From NCBI RefSeq assembly GCF_003696285.1, contig NZ_RFFL01000006.1, positions 208,312-272,311 on the forward strand: 64,000 bases of DNA. Reading direction: 5' to 3'. Positions within the stretch are counted from its first letter, which is position 1; each line of letters starts with the position of its first letter. Source of the stretch: Stutzerimonas nitrititolerans (GTDB lineage: Bacteria; Pseudomonadota; Gammaproteobacteria; Pseudomonadales; Pseudomonadaceae). The notes under the pieces were generated by a model. The model was not told the origin of the DNA. It saw only the letters and a program-made list of their open reading frames with translations, and did not search any database. Made by a program: the position numbers and the translations under genes. Below are positions 20,390-30,283 of this stretch, piece by piece.

Positions 20390-20977
20390 TCAGTTGAGCA
20401 CGTAGACCAGCGGGAACAGCAGCACCCAGACCATGTCGACCATGTGCCAGTACAGCACCCCCGACTCAAGCCCGGCATGCTCATGCGCGGTATAGGCGCC
20501 TCGGCGGCAGCGATCAGCCATCCAGCCCAGGATCACCATGCCCAGCAGCACGTGCAGGAAGTGAAAACCGGTGAGAAGCCAGTACAGGGTGAAGAATGTG
20601 TTGTGCTCCATCCCCAGCCCCGCTTCGGCGAGGTGCCCGTACTCGTTGAGCTTGAGTACCACATAGACGCAGGACGTGAGCAGCGCGGCCAACAGCAAAC
20701 CGGCAGCGCGCAGCGGTCGCGACACGCGCACCTGCTCGACCGCCAGCGCGGCGAACAGCCCCGACGTCAGCAGGCTCAGCGTCAGCGCCAGTCCCATGGA
20801 ACTGTCCAGCGCGGCGCGGCTCTGCGCGAACAGCTCGGGACTGAGCCATTGGGTGACGGCAAACGCGAGAATGAAGATCGCGAACACTGACAACTCGACC
20901 AGAATGAAGAACCACATGGCCAGGTCGCCCGGCAACCGCAGGCCGGACCTGGCAAAAACCTCAGGCGAAGTGGACAT
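20390..20977 (-). CDS. norE: NorE, cytochrome c oxidase subunit III-like protein
   Basis: A 195-residue protein with about five membrane helices and the subunit III hallmarks PGDLAMWFFILVELSVFAIF, GMEHNTFFTLYWLLTGFHFLHVLLGM and ESGVLYWHMVDMVWVLLFPLVYVL. It is a non-catalytic accessory subunit thought to support assembly or activity of NorCB. Its start overlaps the nirQ stop by 17 bases, indicating translational coupling. Confidence 0.9.
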   Translation of the reverse strand: MSTSPEVFARSGLRLPGDLAMWFFILVELSVFAIFILAFAVTQWLSPELFAQSRAALDSSMGLALTLSLLTSGLFAALAVEQVRVSRPLRAAGLLLAALLTSCVYVVLKLNEYGHLAEAGLGMEHNTFFTLYWLLTGFHFLHVLLGMVILGWMADRCRRGAYTAHEHAGLESGVLYWHMVDMVWVLLFPLVYVLN

Positions 20978-21770
20978 CGACTACATCCATCAGTGCGGCA
21001 ACGGTTTGCGGATCATCGGACAGCGGCTCGGCCAGGCAGGACATGCACGCCTCGCGCGGGCTCATGCCGGCGCGGATCATCCGCGCCGCGAAGATCAGCA
21101 GACGGGTCGAGGCCACCTCTTCCAGGTCGTGCTGTTCCAGTCGCCGTAACGCCTGCCCCAGCTTGACGATCTGCGCGGCCAGCTCAGCATCGACCTGCGC
21201 CTCGTTGGCGACGATGCGCTGCTCCTCGGCCGCGGATGGATAGTCGAAACGCATGGCCACGAAGCGCTGCCGGGTACTGGGTTTCATGCCCTTGAGCAGG
21301 TTCTGGTAACCGGGGTTGTAGCTGACCACCAGCATGAAGCCCGGCGGCGCCTTGAGCGTCTCGCCCGTGCGCTCGATGAAGAGCTCGCGACGATCGTCGG
21401 CCAGCGGGTGCAACACCACCGCAGTGTCCTGACGCGCTTCCACCACCTCATCGAGATAGCAGATGCCACCCTCACGCACCGCGCGGGTCATCGGCCCGTC
21501 CTGCCACCAGGTGCCCTGGGCGCCGATCAGGTGGCGGCCGACCAGGTCGGCGGCGGACAGGTCGTCGTGGCAGGCCACGGTGTACAGCGGCAGATTCAGC
21601 CGGTGCGCCATGTACTGCACGAAGCGGGTCTTGCCGCAGCCGGTCGGCCCCTTGATCAGCACCGGCATGCCATGGCGCCAGGCCTGCTCGAAGAGCGCCT
21701 CTTCGTTGGCCTGCGGTTGGTAGAACGGAGCGCCATCCAGACCAACATCAAGATGTACAGGCGCATTCAT
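20961..21770 (-). CDS. nirQ: NirQ/NorQ, MoxR-type AAA+ ATPase
   Basis: A 269-residue AAA+ ATPase. Walker A is GPTGCGKTRFVQ at about residues 41-52, Walker B is GICYLDEVVEARQD, and sensor-type VVSYNPGYQ and STRQRFVAM follow. NirQ/NorQ works with NorD to activate NO reductase. It heads the nirQ-norE-norF unit and is divergent from nirS. A TTG at 21776 would add two residues; I prefer the ATG at 21770. An FNR-type box (21860-21873) is oriented toward it. Confidence 0.93.
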   Translation of the reverse strand: MNAPVHLDVGLDGAPFYQPQANEEALFEQAWRHGMPVLIKGPTGCGKTRFVQYMAHRLNLPLYTVACHDDLSAADLVGRHLIGAQGTWWQDGPMTRAVREGGICYLDEVVEARQDTAVVLHPLADDRRELFIERTGETLKAPPGFMLVVSYNPGYQNLLKGMKPSTRQRFVAMRFDYPSAAEEQRIVANEAQVDAELAAQIVKLGQALRRLEQHDLEEVASTRLLIFAARMIRAGMSPREACMSCLAEPLSDDPQTVAALMDVVDVHFA

Positions 21771-21859
21771 TGGCAATACCTCACTGCAGCAGTTGGTTAA
21801 TCATCTGCCGCCAAACTACCCCCCGCACCGCCCCCTCTCAAGCCATCCGCCGGCGAAGC

Positions 21860-21873
21860 TTGATTACGGTCAA
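21860..21873 (-). promoter_or_regulatory. FNR/Dnr-type box near nirQ
   Basis: TTGATTACGGTCAA matches TTGAT-N4-ATCAA at 9 of 10 positions. It lies 90 bases from the nirQ ATG, and no convincing -10 is visible at the expected place. Confidence 0.6.
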
Positions 21874-22029
21874 GTCCCGCTTGAAATGGCACCTTCTCGA
21901 GGCCGTGCACCCGCCAGCAGCGCAGGCCGTACGCGGGCTCGCCGAGCCCTTTCGTTTCTGCATACAACCCTCGCCCGCACTGGCCTCCCCGCGACACGAC
22001 GTCACGTTCGGGGGGTCGCCGAAAGACTC

Positions 22030-22043
22030 TTGACTGCCATCAA
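22030..22043 (+). promoter_or_regulatory. FNR/Dnr box of nirS
   Basis: TTGACTGCCATCAA matches the FNR/Dnr consensus at 9 of 10 positions. A -10-like TAGGAT (22066-22071) sits where class II activation at about -41.5 would need it. Confidence 0.82.
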
Positions 22044-22125
22044 GCGCGTTCGCAAGAGGCCCACCTAGGATGCAAACCGCGCACAAGAAGAAAGCACCCG
22101 GGAACTGCCACATCGCCGTAACTAG

Positions 22126-23844
<1,719 letters not shown>

Positions 23845-23867
23845 CCCGCCCGAGAACGGCATGCCGA

Positions 23868-23892
23868 CTCCCCCGTGCCTGGCGCGGGGGAG
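23868..23892 (+). terminator. Hairpin between nirS and nirT
   Basis: CTCCCCCG (23868-23875) pairs with CGGGGGAG (23885-23892), a perfect 8-bp G+C stem with a 9-base loop and no T-tract. It starts 23 bases after the nirS stop. It may stabilise the nirS 3' end or partially terminate before nirT. Confidence 0.5.
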
Positions 23893-23912
23893 CTGGCCAG
23901 GGAATCGCACCC

Positions 23913-24515
23913 ATGACAGACCACAAAGACCCGAAACCGAAGGCTAGCCGCCTTTCATTCCTGCGCCGGCCGAGTACGCGCTACTCGCTCGGGGCCATTC
24001 TCATCGTCGGTATCGCGACAGGGGTGATTTTCTGGGGCGGCTTCAACACCGCCATGGAAGCCACCAACACCGAAACCTTCTGCATCTCCTGCCACGAGAT
24101 GGGCGACAACGTCTATCCCGAATACAAGGAAACCATCCACTATTCCAACCGCACCGGCGTACGGGCGACCTGCCCGGACTGCCACGTGCCCAAGGAGTGG
24201 ACGCACAAGATGGTGCGCAAGGTCGAGGCCTCCAAGGAGCTCTGGGGCAAGCTGATCGGCACCATCGATACCCGCGAGAAATTCGAGGACAAGCGCCTGA
24301 CCCTGGCGCGCCGCGAATGGTCGCGGATGAAATCCAACGATTCGCGCGAATGCCGCAACTGCCACAGCCTGGAGAGCATGAGCTCCGACAAGCAGAAACA
24401 ACGGGCGCGCGTGCAGCACAAGATGGCTGCCGAAGACAACATGACCTGCATCAACTGCCACAAGGGGATCGCCCACCATCTACCCGAAGGCATGACCGAA
24501 GAAGACGAAGAGTGA
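23913..24515 (+). CDS. nirT: NirT, NapC-family tetrahaem cytochrome c
   Basis: A 200-residue membrane-anchored quinol dehydrogenase with one N-terminal helix ([20 protein letters not shown]) and four haem-c sites: CISCH, CPDCH, CRNCH and CINCH. NirT/NapC proteins take electrons from quinol and pass them to periplasmic reductases; in P. stutzeri NirT is needed for nitrite reduction in vivo. It is in line with nirS (68-base gap) and nirB. Confidence 0.95.
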   Translation: MTDHKDPKPKASRLSFLRRPSTRYSLGAILIVGIATGVIFWGGFNTAMEATNTETFCISCHEMGDNVYPEYKETIHYSNRTGVRATCPDCHVPKEWTHKMVRKVEASKELWGKLIGTIDTREKFEDKRLTLARREWSRMKSNDSRECRNCHSLESMSSDKQKQRARVQHKMAAEDNMTCINCHKGIAHHLPEGMTEEDEE

Positions 24516-24562
24516 TCGGCCGGTCCAGGCGGGCCAGCACCATCGAAGATGAGGAACCGAAG

Positions 24563-25438
24563 ATGAAAAAGATCATGATGGCCAACGCTATCAGCGCCGC
24601 ACTGGCGCTCACGGCATTCAATGCCCTGGCTGCCGCGCCCGCCGACTGGAGCGCCGTACCAGCAATCGAAACCGGCGTGTTCTATCCTGGCGTGTCGCCG
24701 GTCGAATGGATCACCAAGGGCACCGAGCACGGTGGCGCGCGCGTCCTGCGCAAAGGCGAGACCTGTGCCGCCTGCCACTCCGAAGAGATCGCCGACATGG
24801 GCGAGAAGATGGTCAGCGGCAAGAAGATCGAACCTTCGCCCATTCCCGGCAAGGCCGCGTTCATCAGCACGACCGTGCAGGCCGCCCATGATGGTGAGAA
24901 TCTCTACCTGCGCTTCTCCTGGAAGCAGCCGGCGGCTTCCGGCAGCGCGCCGATGGATGAGCTGAACCCGATGAAGATCGCCTACATGCTAGAGGCAGGC
25001 GACAAGGTCGAACTGGCCGGTCAGGCCGGCTGCTGGGCCAGCTGCCACGGCGACGCCCGCACCATGCCCGGCGCGGACGCCAACAAGACCAAGTACGTCA
25101 AGGACGGCTCGCTGGCGGGCGGTATCTACTACGACCTGAACCAGTGGCGCAGCGGCGAGAACAAGAGCTTCGACGGTTATGTCGCCGATCACCGAGAAAT
25201 GGAAGGTGGCCAGGCGCTGGTAGGGGCCGAAGGCAAGCTCGAAGGCGATACCTGGTCCGTGGTATTCACCCGCAAGTTCACCGGCGGTGAAGGCGATGTC
25301 GCGCTGGTGCCCGGCAACACCTACAACTTCGGCTTCGCGATCCATGATGACGCCACCTCAGGGCGGTTCCACCATGTGTCCCTCGGCTACAAGCTCGGTA
25401 TCGATGCCGAAGGCGACATCACCGCAACCAAGCTCTGA
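24563..25438 (+). CDS. nirB: NirB, cytochrome c-552 of the nirSTB operon
   Basis: A 291-residue exported cytochrome with a signal peptide (residues 1 to about 24, ending LAAAPA), one canonical haem site CAACH, and the second motif GCWASCH, which reads as CX3CH rather than CX2CH. The C-terminal part resembles the ethylbenzene-dehydrogenase/cytochrome c-552 haem-binding fold. P. stutzeri nirB encodes cytochrome c-552, a dihaem protein. This NirB is unrelated to the assimilatory NADH nitrite reductase of the same name. The ATG at 24563 begins a good signal sequence after GAGGAACCGAAG. A hairpin follows the stop. Confidence 0.9.
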   Translation: MKKIMMANAISAALALTAFNALAAAPADWSAVPAIETGVFYPGVSPVEWITKGTEHGGARVLRKGETCAACHSEEIADMGEKMVSGKKIEPSPIPGKAAFISTTVQAAHDGENLYLRFSWKQPAASGSAPMDELNPMKIAYMLEAGDKVELAGQAGCWASCHGDARTMPGADANKTKYVKDGSLAGGIYYDLNQWRSGENKSFDGYVADHREMEGGQALVGAEGKLEGDTWSVVFTRKFTGGEGDVALVPGNTYNFGFAIHDDATSGRFHHVSLGYKLGIDAEGDITATKL

Positions 25439-25457
25439 CCCCCTCCCCCGGGAAATG

Positions 25458-25482
25458 ACGGGCCAGCACGACGCCGGCCCGT
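25458..25482 (+). terminator. Hairpin after nirB
   Basis: ACGGGCC (25458-25464) pairs with GGCCCGT (25476-25482), a 7-bp stem with a short T-rich sequence (TCCATTTCC) after it. It lies 20 bases past nirB and is a probable end of the nirSTB transcript. Confidence 0.6.
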
Positions 25483-25577
25483 TCCATTTCCACCTCTCAG
25501 CAAGACGCGTCTTGCGCCGTAACCGGCCGCTGCAATGCCACGTCGCCAACGCAACGGGTTTTCAACGGTCTGTTAGG

Positions 25578-25591
25578 TTGATCCCAGTCAA
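25578..25591 (+). promoter_or_regulatory. FNR/Dnr-type box for nirM
   Basis: TTGATCCCAGTCAA matches the consensus at 9 of 10 positions. It is 218 bases upstream of the nirM ATG, so a long leader is implied. With the nirB hairpin upstream it suggests nirM-nirCFDLGH is a separate transcription unit. Confidence 0.65.
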
Positions 25592-25809
25592 GGACTCACC
25601 CGACCGCGCTGGCTCATGCTCACCCCGTCGCCGCAATGACATTTGCGCCGGGAGATGCATCGCCTGCGAATGGAAACAGTGATCCGGAACAAAAGGTTGC
25701 TTACCCATATCGGTAAATTTAACGTGCATCCACCCAGTACATTTGTTGCTGGGTTTTTCCACCGGGGCGGGCTCAGATCCTCCCCTCAATTAGCCTTGAG
25801 GAAGTACTC

Positions 25810-26124
25810 ATGAAAAAAATCCTGGTTCCGCTGTTCGCCCTGAGCGGCGCGCTGATGCTGCAACCGGCGATTGCTCAGGACGGCGAAGCGCTGTTCAAGA
25901 GCAAGCCTTGCGCAGCCTGCCACAGCATCGATGCCAAGCTGGTTGGCCCGGCATTCAAGGAAGTCGCCGCCAAATACGCGGGCCAGGAAGGCGCAGCCGA
26001 CCTGCTTGCCGGCCACATCAAGAACGGCAGCCAGGGCGTCTGGGGTCCGATCCCGATGCCGCCAAACGCTGTAACCGAAGAAGAAGCCAAGATCCTCGCC
26101 GAGTGGGTTCTTAGCCAGAAGTAA
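25810..26124 (+). CDS. nirM: Cytochrome c-551 NirM
   Basis: A 104-residue precursor of the small periplasmic cytochrome that donates electrons to NirS. It has a signal peptide (residues 1-22, ending AIAQ), a CAACH haem site (Cys34, Cys37, His38) and an axial Met in the PIPMPPN loop. It is a classic Pseudomonas cytochrome c-551. It is the first gene after the nirB terminator and is followed at 21 bases by nirC. Confidence 0.97.
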   Translation: MKKILVPLFALSGALMLQPAIAQDGEALFKSKPCAACHSIDAKLVGPAFKEVAAKYAGQEGAADLLAGHIKNGSQGVWGPIPMPPNAVTEEEAKILAEWVLSQK

Positions 26125-26145
26125 CCTAGCGTCCTGGAGGACGTC

Positions 26146-26487
26146 ATGACAGTGTCCCGACACGCAGTATCACGTTTGGGGCTCGCCCTGGCGTCCCTCC
26201 TCCTGATTCCCGCAGCCCTGGCCGCGGCACCTGATGCCGAACGCCAGGCTCAACTCGAACACCTTCTCGTGCAGGACTGCGGTTCCTGTCACGGCCTGCG
26301 CATGACCGGCGGCCTCGGCCCCGCCATCACCCGCGACGCACTGGCCGGCAAACCCCGCGACAGCCTCATCGCCACCGTGACCCACGGAAGACCCGGCACC
26401 GCCATGCCCGGCTGGAATGCCCTGCTCGACGAGCAGGACATCGTCTGGCTGGTCGATCTGCTTCTCGAAGGATATCCAAAGCCATGA
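26146..26487 (+). CDS. nirC: NirC, c-type cytochrome of the haem d1 cluster
   Basis: A 113-residue exported cytochrome with a signal peptide (residues 1 to about 27), haem site CGSCH (Cys45, Cys48, His49) and a probable axial Met in GTAMPGW. In P. aeruginosa NirC can accept electrons in the last step of haem d1 synthesis (with NirN) or donate to NirS. TGGAGG precedes the start. The stop overlaps nirF by 4 bases. Confidence 0.92.
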   Translation: MTVSRHAVSRLGLALASLLLIPAALAAAPDAERQAQLEHLLVQDCGSCHGLRMTGGLGPAITRDALAGKPRDSLIATVTHGRPGTAMPGWNALLDEQDIVWLVDLLLEGYPKP

Positions 26488-27659
26488 TCCGTCCCTTCCT
26501 GCTGCTGGCTGCGGCCGGCCTGCTTTGCGCCTGCGCGCAACAACCCCTGCGCGGCACCGGCGACCTGGGCGTGGTGGTGGAACGCGCCACCGGCAGCCTG
26601 CAACTGATCGAGAGCAGCGGCATGAGCAGCCTGGCGCGCATCGAGGGGCTGGGCGACCTGTCCCACGCTTCGGTGGTGTTTTCCCGTGACCAGCGCTTCG
26701 CCTATGTCTTCGGCCGCGACGGCGGGCTGACCAAAGTCGACCTGCTGCGCCAGCGCATCGACAAGCGCGTGATCCAGGGCGGCAACAGCATCGGCGGCGC
26801 CATCAGCCAGGACGGCCGTCTGATCGCCGTGGGCAACTACGAGCCGGGAGGCGTCAAGGTCTTCGACGCCCAGACCCTGGAGCAGATCGCCGACATTCCC
26901 GCCACGCCGCTGGCCGACGGCAGCCGCAATTCCCGCGTGGTGGGCGTCACCGACGTACCGGGCCAACGCTTCATCTATAGCCTGTTCGATACCGGCGAAA
27001 CCTGGCTGCTGGACTTCAGCCAGAGCCGCACGCCGCAGATCAGCCGTTTCGAGAACATCGGCAACCAGCCCTACGATGCGCTGCTCACGCCGGAGGGTCG
27101 TTACTACATCGCAGGCCTGTTCGGCGAGGACGGCATGGCCAAGCTCGACCTCTGGCACCCCGAGCGCGGCGTCGAACGCATCCTCGACGGCTACGGCCGT
27201 GGCCAGCAGAAACTGCCGGTCTATAAGATGCCGCACCTGGAAGGCTGGACCGTGGCCGGCAACCAGACCTTCGTGCCCGCCATCGGCCAGCATCGCGTGC
27301 TGGTAATGGACAGCGAGAACTGGCAACAGACCGGTGCCATCGACGTCGCCGGCCAGCCGATCTTCGTCATGGCGCGCCCAGATGCGCGACAGATCTGGGT
27401 CAACTTCGCCCATCCGGACAACGGCAAGATCCAGGTCATCGACAGCGAAACCCACGACATCATCGCCACCCTGGAGCCCGGCCCTGCCGTGTTGCACATG
27501 GAGTTCACCGCGCGCGGCGACCAACTCTGGCTGTCGGTGCGCGACGGCGGCGAAATTCAGGTCTGGGACCCCTACACGCTGAAACTGCTCAAGCGCCTGC
27601 CGGCGGAAAGCCCGAGCGGCATCTTCTTCAGCAGCCGCGCCCACGAGACGGGGTTGTGA
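26484..27659 (+). CDS. nirF: NirF, haem d1 biosynthesis propeller protein
   Basis: A 391-residue exported protein related to the haem d1 propeller of NirS but without the cytochrome c domain. The N-terminus has a signal with a lipobox-like LLCAC (residues 13-17), so it may be a lipoprotein on the periplasmic side. NirF is required for haem d1 maturation, acting late, around dihydro-haem d1. It starts within nirC (ATGA overlap), and nirD begins one base after its stop. Confidence 0.93.
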   Translation: MIRPFLLLAAAGLLCACAQQPLRGTGDLGVVVERATGSLQLIESSGMSSLARIEGLGDLSHASVVFSRDQRFAYVFGRDGGLTKVDLLRQRIDKRVIQGGNSIGGAISQDGRLIAVGNYEPGGVKVFDAQTLEQIADIPATPLADGSRNSRVVGVTDVPGQRFIYSLFDTGETWLLDFSQSRTPQISRFENIGNQPYDALLTPEGRYYIAGLFGEDGMAKLDLWHPERGVERILDGYGRGQQKLPVYKMPHLEGWTVAGNQTFVPAIGQHRVLVMDSENWQQTGAIDVAGQPIFVMARPDARQIWVNFAHPDNGKIQVIDSETHDIIATLEPGPAVLHMEFTARGDQLWLSVRDGGEIQVWDPYTLKLLKRLPAESPSGIFFSSRAHETGL

Positions 27660-27660
27660 C

Positions 27661-28119
27661 ATGCAACTGGACAGCCTCAGCCGCCGCCTGATCGACCGCT
27701 TCCAGCACGGCATGCCACTGTGCGCCGAGCCCTACCGCGCCATGGCCGAGGCGCTGGAGTGCAGCGAAGAAGAGATCCTCGCCAGCCTTGAGCAGCTGGA
27801 ACGCAGCGGCGGGCTTTCCCGGATCGGCCCCGTCTTCGAGCACAGCCGCGCCGGCGCCAGCACCCTGGTGGCGCTCGCCGTGCCAGTGGCGCGCGTAGAA
27901 GCGGTGGCAGCGCGGATCAACAGCTTCCCCGAGGTCAACCACAACTACCTGCGCGAGCATGACTACAACCTCTGGTTCGTGGTCACGGGCCCTGACCGCG
28001 CGCACCTGGACGCTCTGCTGGCGCAGATCGAGGCGGAAACCGGCCTCACGCCGCTGGACCTGCCGATGGAATGCGCCTACCGCATCGACCTCGGCTTTCC
28101 CATTGGAGATGCGCCATGA
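27661..28119 (+). CDS. nirD: NirD, sirohaem decarboxylase subunit (AsnC/Lrp-like)
   Basis: A 152-residue protein with an N-terminal winged helix ([20 protein letters not shown]) and a C-terminal ferredoxin-like domain ([19 protein letters not shown]). NirD, L, G and H together convert sirohaem to 12,18-didecarboxysirohaem, the second stage of haem d1 synthesis. The His-rich loop [11 protein letters not shown] is typical of the NirD/AhbA-type half. It overlaps nirL by 4 bases (ATGA). Confidence 0.92.
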   Translation: MQLDSLSRRLIDRFQHGMPLCAEPYRAMAEALECSEEEILASLEQLERSGGLSRIGPVFEHSRAGASTLVALAVPVARVEAVAARINSFPEVNHNYLREHDYNLWFVVTGPDRAHLDALLAQIEAETGLTPLDLPMECAYRIDLGFPIGDAP

Positions 28120-28631
28120 CCGGCACCCTCGACCACTCGCAGGCAATGCAGCTGCGCAGCCTGCTCGAAGCGGGCCTGCCGCTTGCCGCCCGTCCTTATC
28201 GGATGCTGGCCGAACGCATCGGCGCCAGCGAACAGGCAGTGCTCGAACAGGTCCGGCACTGGAGCGAGGACGGGTTGTTCCGTCGCGTCGGCCTGGTGCT
28301 CAAGCATCGCGCGCTGGGTTTTCGCGCCAATGCGATGCTGGTGCTGGACATCGCCGACGATCAGGTCGACGAAGTCGGCCGACGTCTCGGCCAGGCCGCC
28401 GGCATCAACCTCTGCTACCAGCGCCCGCGCCGCCTGCCGGACTGGCCCTACAACCTGTTCTGCATGGTCCACGGCCGCGAGCGCGAACAGGTCTGCCAAC
28501 TGATCGAAAACCTGCTGGCCGAACACGGATTGAGCGAAGTGCCGCACCAGCTGCTGTTCAGCACCCGCGCCTTCAAACAGTGCGGTGGCCGCTATGCTCC
28601 ACCCGCTGCCCGGGAGCTGGCCCATGGATGA
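28116..28631 (+). CDS. nirL: NirL, sirohaem decarboxylase subunit
   Basis: A 171-residue AsnC/Lrp-like protein homologous to nirD and nirH, with the winged helix at the N-terminus and the motif [21 protein letters not shown] in the C-terminal half, as in AhbB-type subunits. The start at 28116 overlaps the nirD stop, and the stop overlaps nirG by 8 bases. It partners other NirDLGH members in decarboxylating sirohaem. Confidence 0.92.
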   Translation: MTGTLDHSQAMQLRSLLEAGLPLAARPYRMLAERIGASEQAVLEQVRHWSEDGLFRRVGLVLKHRALGFRANAMLVLDIADDQVDEVGRRLGQAAGINLCYQRPRRLPDWPYNLFCMVHGREREQVCQLIENLLAEHGLSEVPHQLLFSTRAFKQCGGRYAPPAARELAHG

Positions 28632-29067
28632 CCTCGACCGCCGACTGATCAACCGCTTGCAACATGGCCTGCCGCTGGTAAAGCAGCCCTGGCAGGCGCT
28701 GGCCAACGAACTGGATAGCGATCCGCACACCCTGCGTGCGCGGGTTCAGGCGCTGCTGGACGACGGCACCCTGACCCGTTTCGGCCCCATGTTCGACATC
28801 GACCGCCTGGGCGGCGCCTTCACCCTCGCCGCCCTGTCCGTGCCGGAAGAACGCTTCGACGCCGTGGCCGCACAGCTCGACGCCCTGCCCGAAGTCGCCC
28901 ACAACTACCGCCGCGAGCACGAGTGGAACATGTGGTTCGTACTGGGCTGCGCGACCCCTGAAGGCATCGCCGAAACCATCGCCCACATCGAGGCACAGAC
29001 GGGCCTGCCGGTACTCAACCTGCCCAAGGAGGAGACCTACCATGTCGGCCTGCACTTCTCAGTTTGA
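28624..29067 (+). CDS. nirG: NirG, sirohaem decarboxylase subunit
   Basis: A 147-residue AsnC/Lrp-like protein of the NirD type, with [18 protein letters not shown] at the N-terminus and [18 protein letters not shown] in the second half. It is the third of four tandem paralogues. I chose the ATG at 28624 inside the nirL end; upstream residues in the same frame are not conserved. It overlaps nirH by 26 bases. Confidence 0.92.
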   Translation: MDDLDRRLINRLQHGLPLVKQPWQALANELDSDPHTLRARVQALLDDGTLTRFGPMFDIDRLGGAFTLAALSVPEERFDAVAAQLDALPEVAHNYRREHEWNMWFVLGCATPEGIAETIAHIEAQTGLPVLNLPKEETYHVGLHFSV

Positions 29068-29554
29068 TAGCCGGTTTGATCCCGACCTGGTGCGCCGCCT
29101 GGTGAAACTCACCCAGTCCGGCCTGCCGCTGGTGGACAATCCCTGGGCCTGGATCGGTGAACACCTGGACCTTGAAGAAGACGCCGTGCTGTCCCTGCTG
29201 CGCCAGCTGCAGGAAGACGGCGCCATCCGCCGCATCGCCGCCGTGCCCAACCACTACCGCCTGGGTTATAAGCACAACGGAATGACCGTGTGGGACGTGG
29301 ACGACGCCCATCTCCCTCGCCTCGGCCCACTGCTCGGCTCACAACCCTTCGTCAGCCACTGCTACCGCCGCCCCCGCCGCGAAGGCTGGCGCTACAACCT
29401 GTTCGCCATGGTGCATGGCCGCAGTGCTGAGGAAATCGAGGTATACCGCGCACAGATTCGCCAACTGCTCGGCGATGCGTGCCGAGCGGACGAGATGCTG
29501 GTAAGCAGCCGGATATTGAAGAAGACGGGGTTGCGCCTAGGCAATCGCCGCTAG
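29042..29554 (+). CDS. nirH: NirH, sirohaem decarboxylase subunit
   Basis: A 170-residue AsnC/Lrp-like protein of the NirL type, with VSHCYRRPRREGWRYNLFAMVHG matching the equivalent loop in NirL. It is the last of the four decarboxylase genes, and GAGGAGACC precedes its start inside nirG. A convergent small gene begins 20 bases past its stop, so this unit ends here rather than running into nirJ. Confidence 0.92.
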   Translation: MSACTSQFDSRFDPDLVRRLVKLTQSGLPLVDNPWAWIGEHLDLEEDAVLSLLRQLQEDGAIRRIAAVPNHYRLGYKHNGMTVWDVDDAHLPRLGPLLGSQPFVSHCYRRPRREGWRYNLFAMVHGRSAEEIEVYRAQIRQLLGDACRADEMLVSSRILKKTGLRLGNRR

Positions 29555-29574
29555 TCAGCGACACGTCGCTGACG

Positions 29575-29802
29575 TCAGAACTGACTGCACAGCGCCAGGA
29601 GCAGCAGACAGAACACCACCAACCCGACACAGCACACGTAGCTGTCCGCTCGCGAGCCGTCCGGTCGGGCGTGCGTCGGGTAGCGGCCCAGCGTGAAAAG
29701 CCGGACCACTGGCCAGCCGCAGAAAAAGAAGAAGGTGCTCAGGATCAGCTCGGAAACCACATACCCGACGTATTGCACGAGCATGCTGATTAGAAATTCC
29801 AC
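29575..29802 (-). CDS. Small two-helix membrane protein, unknown
   Basis: A protein of about 75 residues read from a GTG at 29802 (GGTGG upstream); an internal ATG at 29784 is possible. It has two hydrophobic segments, around VQYVGYVVSELILSTFFFFCGW and VCCVGLVVFCLLLLALC, separated by a basic loop (LGRYPTHARPDGSRADSY). No family was recognised. It lies 16 bases downstream of another small membrane-protein gene and opposes the nir genes on both sides. The pair is probably one operon. Confidence 0.55.
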   Translation of the reverse strand: MEFLISMLVQYVGYVVSELILSTFFFFCGWPVVRLFTLGRYPTHARPDGSRADSYVCCVGLVVFCLLLLALCSQF

Positions 29803-29818
29803 GCAACCACCGAGCCTG

Positions 29819-30049
29819 TCAGAACCGCCATTCGGGCTTGAACAGGCCAACCACGAAAACCAGCGTGGTAAAGCCCCACATCACGACCGCATAGAGGCGG
29901 ATCTGCTCGGCGTTCCATGGCCAGGCGAACCACTCCAGCAAGGCCATGGCTTTCCAGCCCTCGAGCCAGTGCGCGCCACCCCAACTGATGATCCATTTCC
30001 AGAACAGGCTGTTCAGGCAGTACAGCGCAACGAACTCTCCAGTACCCAT
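29819..30049 (-). CDS. Small Trp-rich membrane protein, unknown
   Basis: A 76-residue protein with two hydrophobic segments (FVALYCLNSLFWKWIISWGG and LYAVVMWGFTTLVFVVGLF) and many tryptophans. GAGGTGATCC directly before the ATG supports translation. It is transcribed away from nirJ and toward nirH, inside the haem d1 cluster. No domain is recognised and the function is unknown. A weak FNR-like sequence is 57 bases upstream (30106-30119). Confidence 0.6.
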   Translation of the reverse strand: MGTGEFVALYCLNSLFWKWIISWGGAHWLEGWKAMALLEWFAWPWNAEQIRLYAVVMWGFTTLVFVVGLFKPEWRF

Positions 30050-30192
30050 GGATCACCTCGGCATTCAAGCTGCGCCAGTCTATGCGAAGCGATCTTTAGC
30101 TGAGCTTGACGGCGATCTCGTTGCGAGCCGAAAAGCAACGCAGCGCTGGAGAGGCCTGCGACCAACCACCCGCCTTGCTTACCAGCCTTTAT

Positions 30193-30206
30193 TTGTTTCG
30201 GATCAA
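30193..30206 (+). promoter_or_regulatory. FNR/Dnr-type box for nirJEN
   Basis: TTGTTTCGGATCAA matches TTGAT-N4-ATCAA at 9 of 10 positions, 77 bases before the nirJ ATG, with a -10-like TAATGC near 30227-30232 at suitable distance. It suggests that nirJEN is a separate Dnr-controlled unit. Confidence 0.6.
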
Positions 30207-30283
30207 GGACCTCTCCCACCGCCTCGGTAATGCTGCAGCCATCGATTCACCCACGAAGCCGCCGCTTCCTGAGGAGACACCCG

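Larger units (their letters stand above)
25439..25809. other. nirB-nirM intergenic region
   Basis: A 371-base gap. It holds a terminator-like hairpin (25458-25482), a 14-base repeat copy (25559-25572) matching the element at 14604, and an FNR-type box (25578-25591). The ribosome site before nirM is GAGGAAG. No gene was recognised. Confidence 0.7.

Noticed and set aside
30106..30119. FNR-like sequence TTGACGGCGATCTC upstream of the small membrane-protein pair
   Set aside because: Too few matches in the second half-site to call; kept only as a note under the gene.
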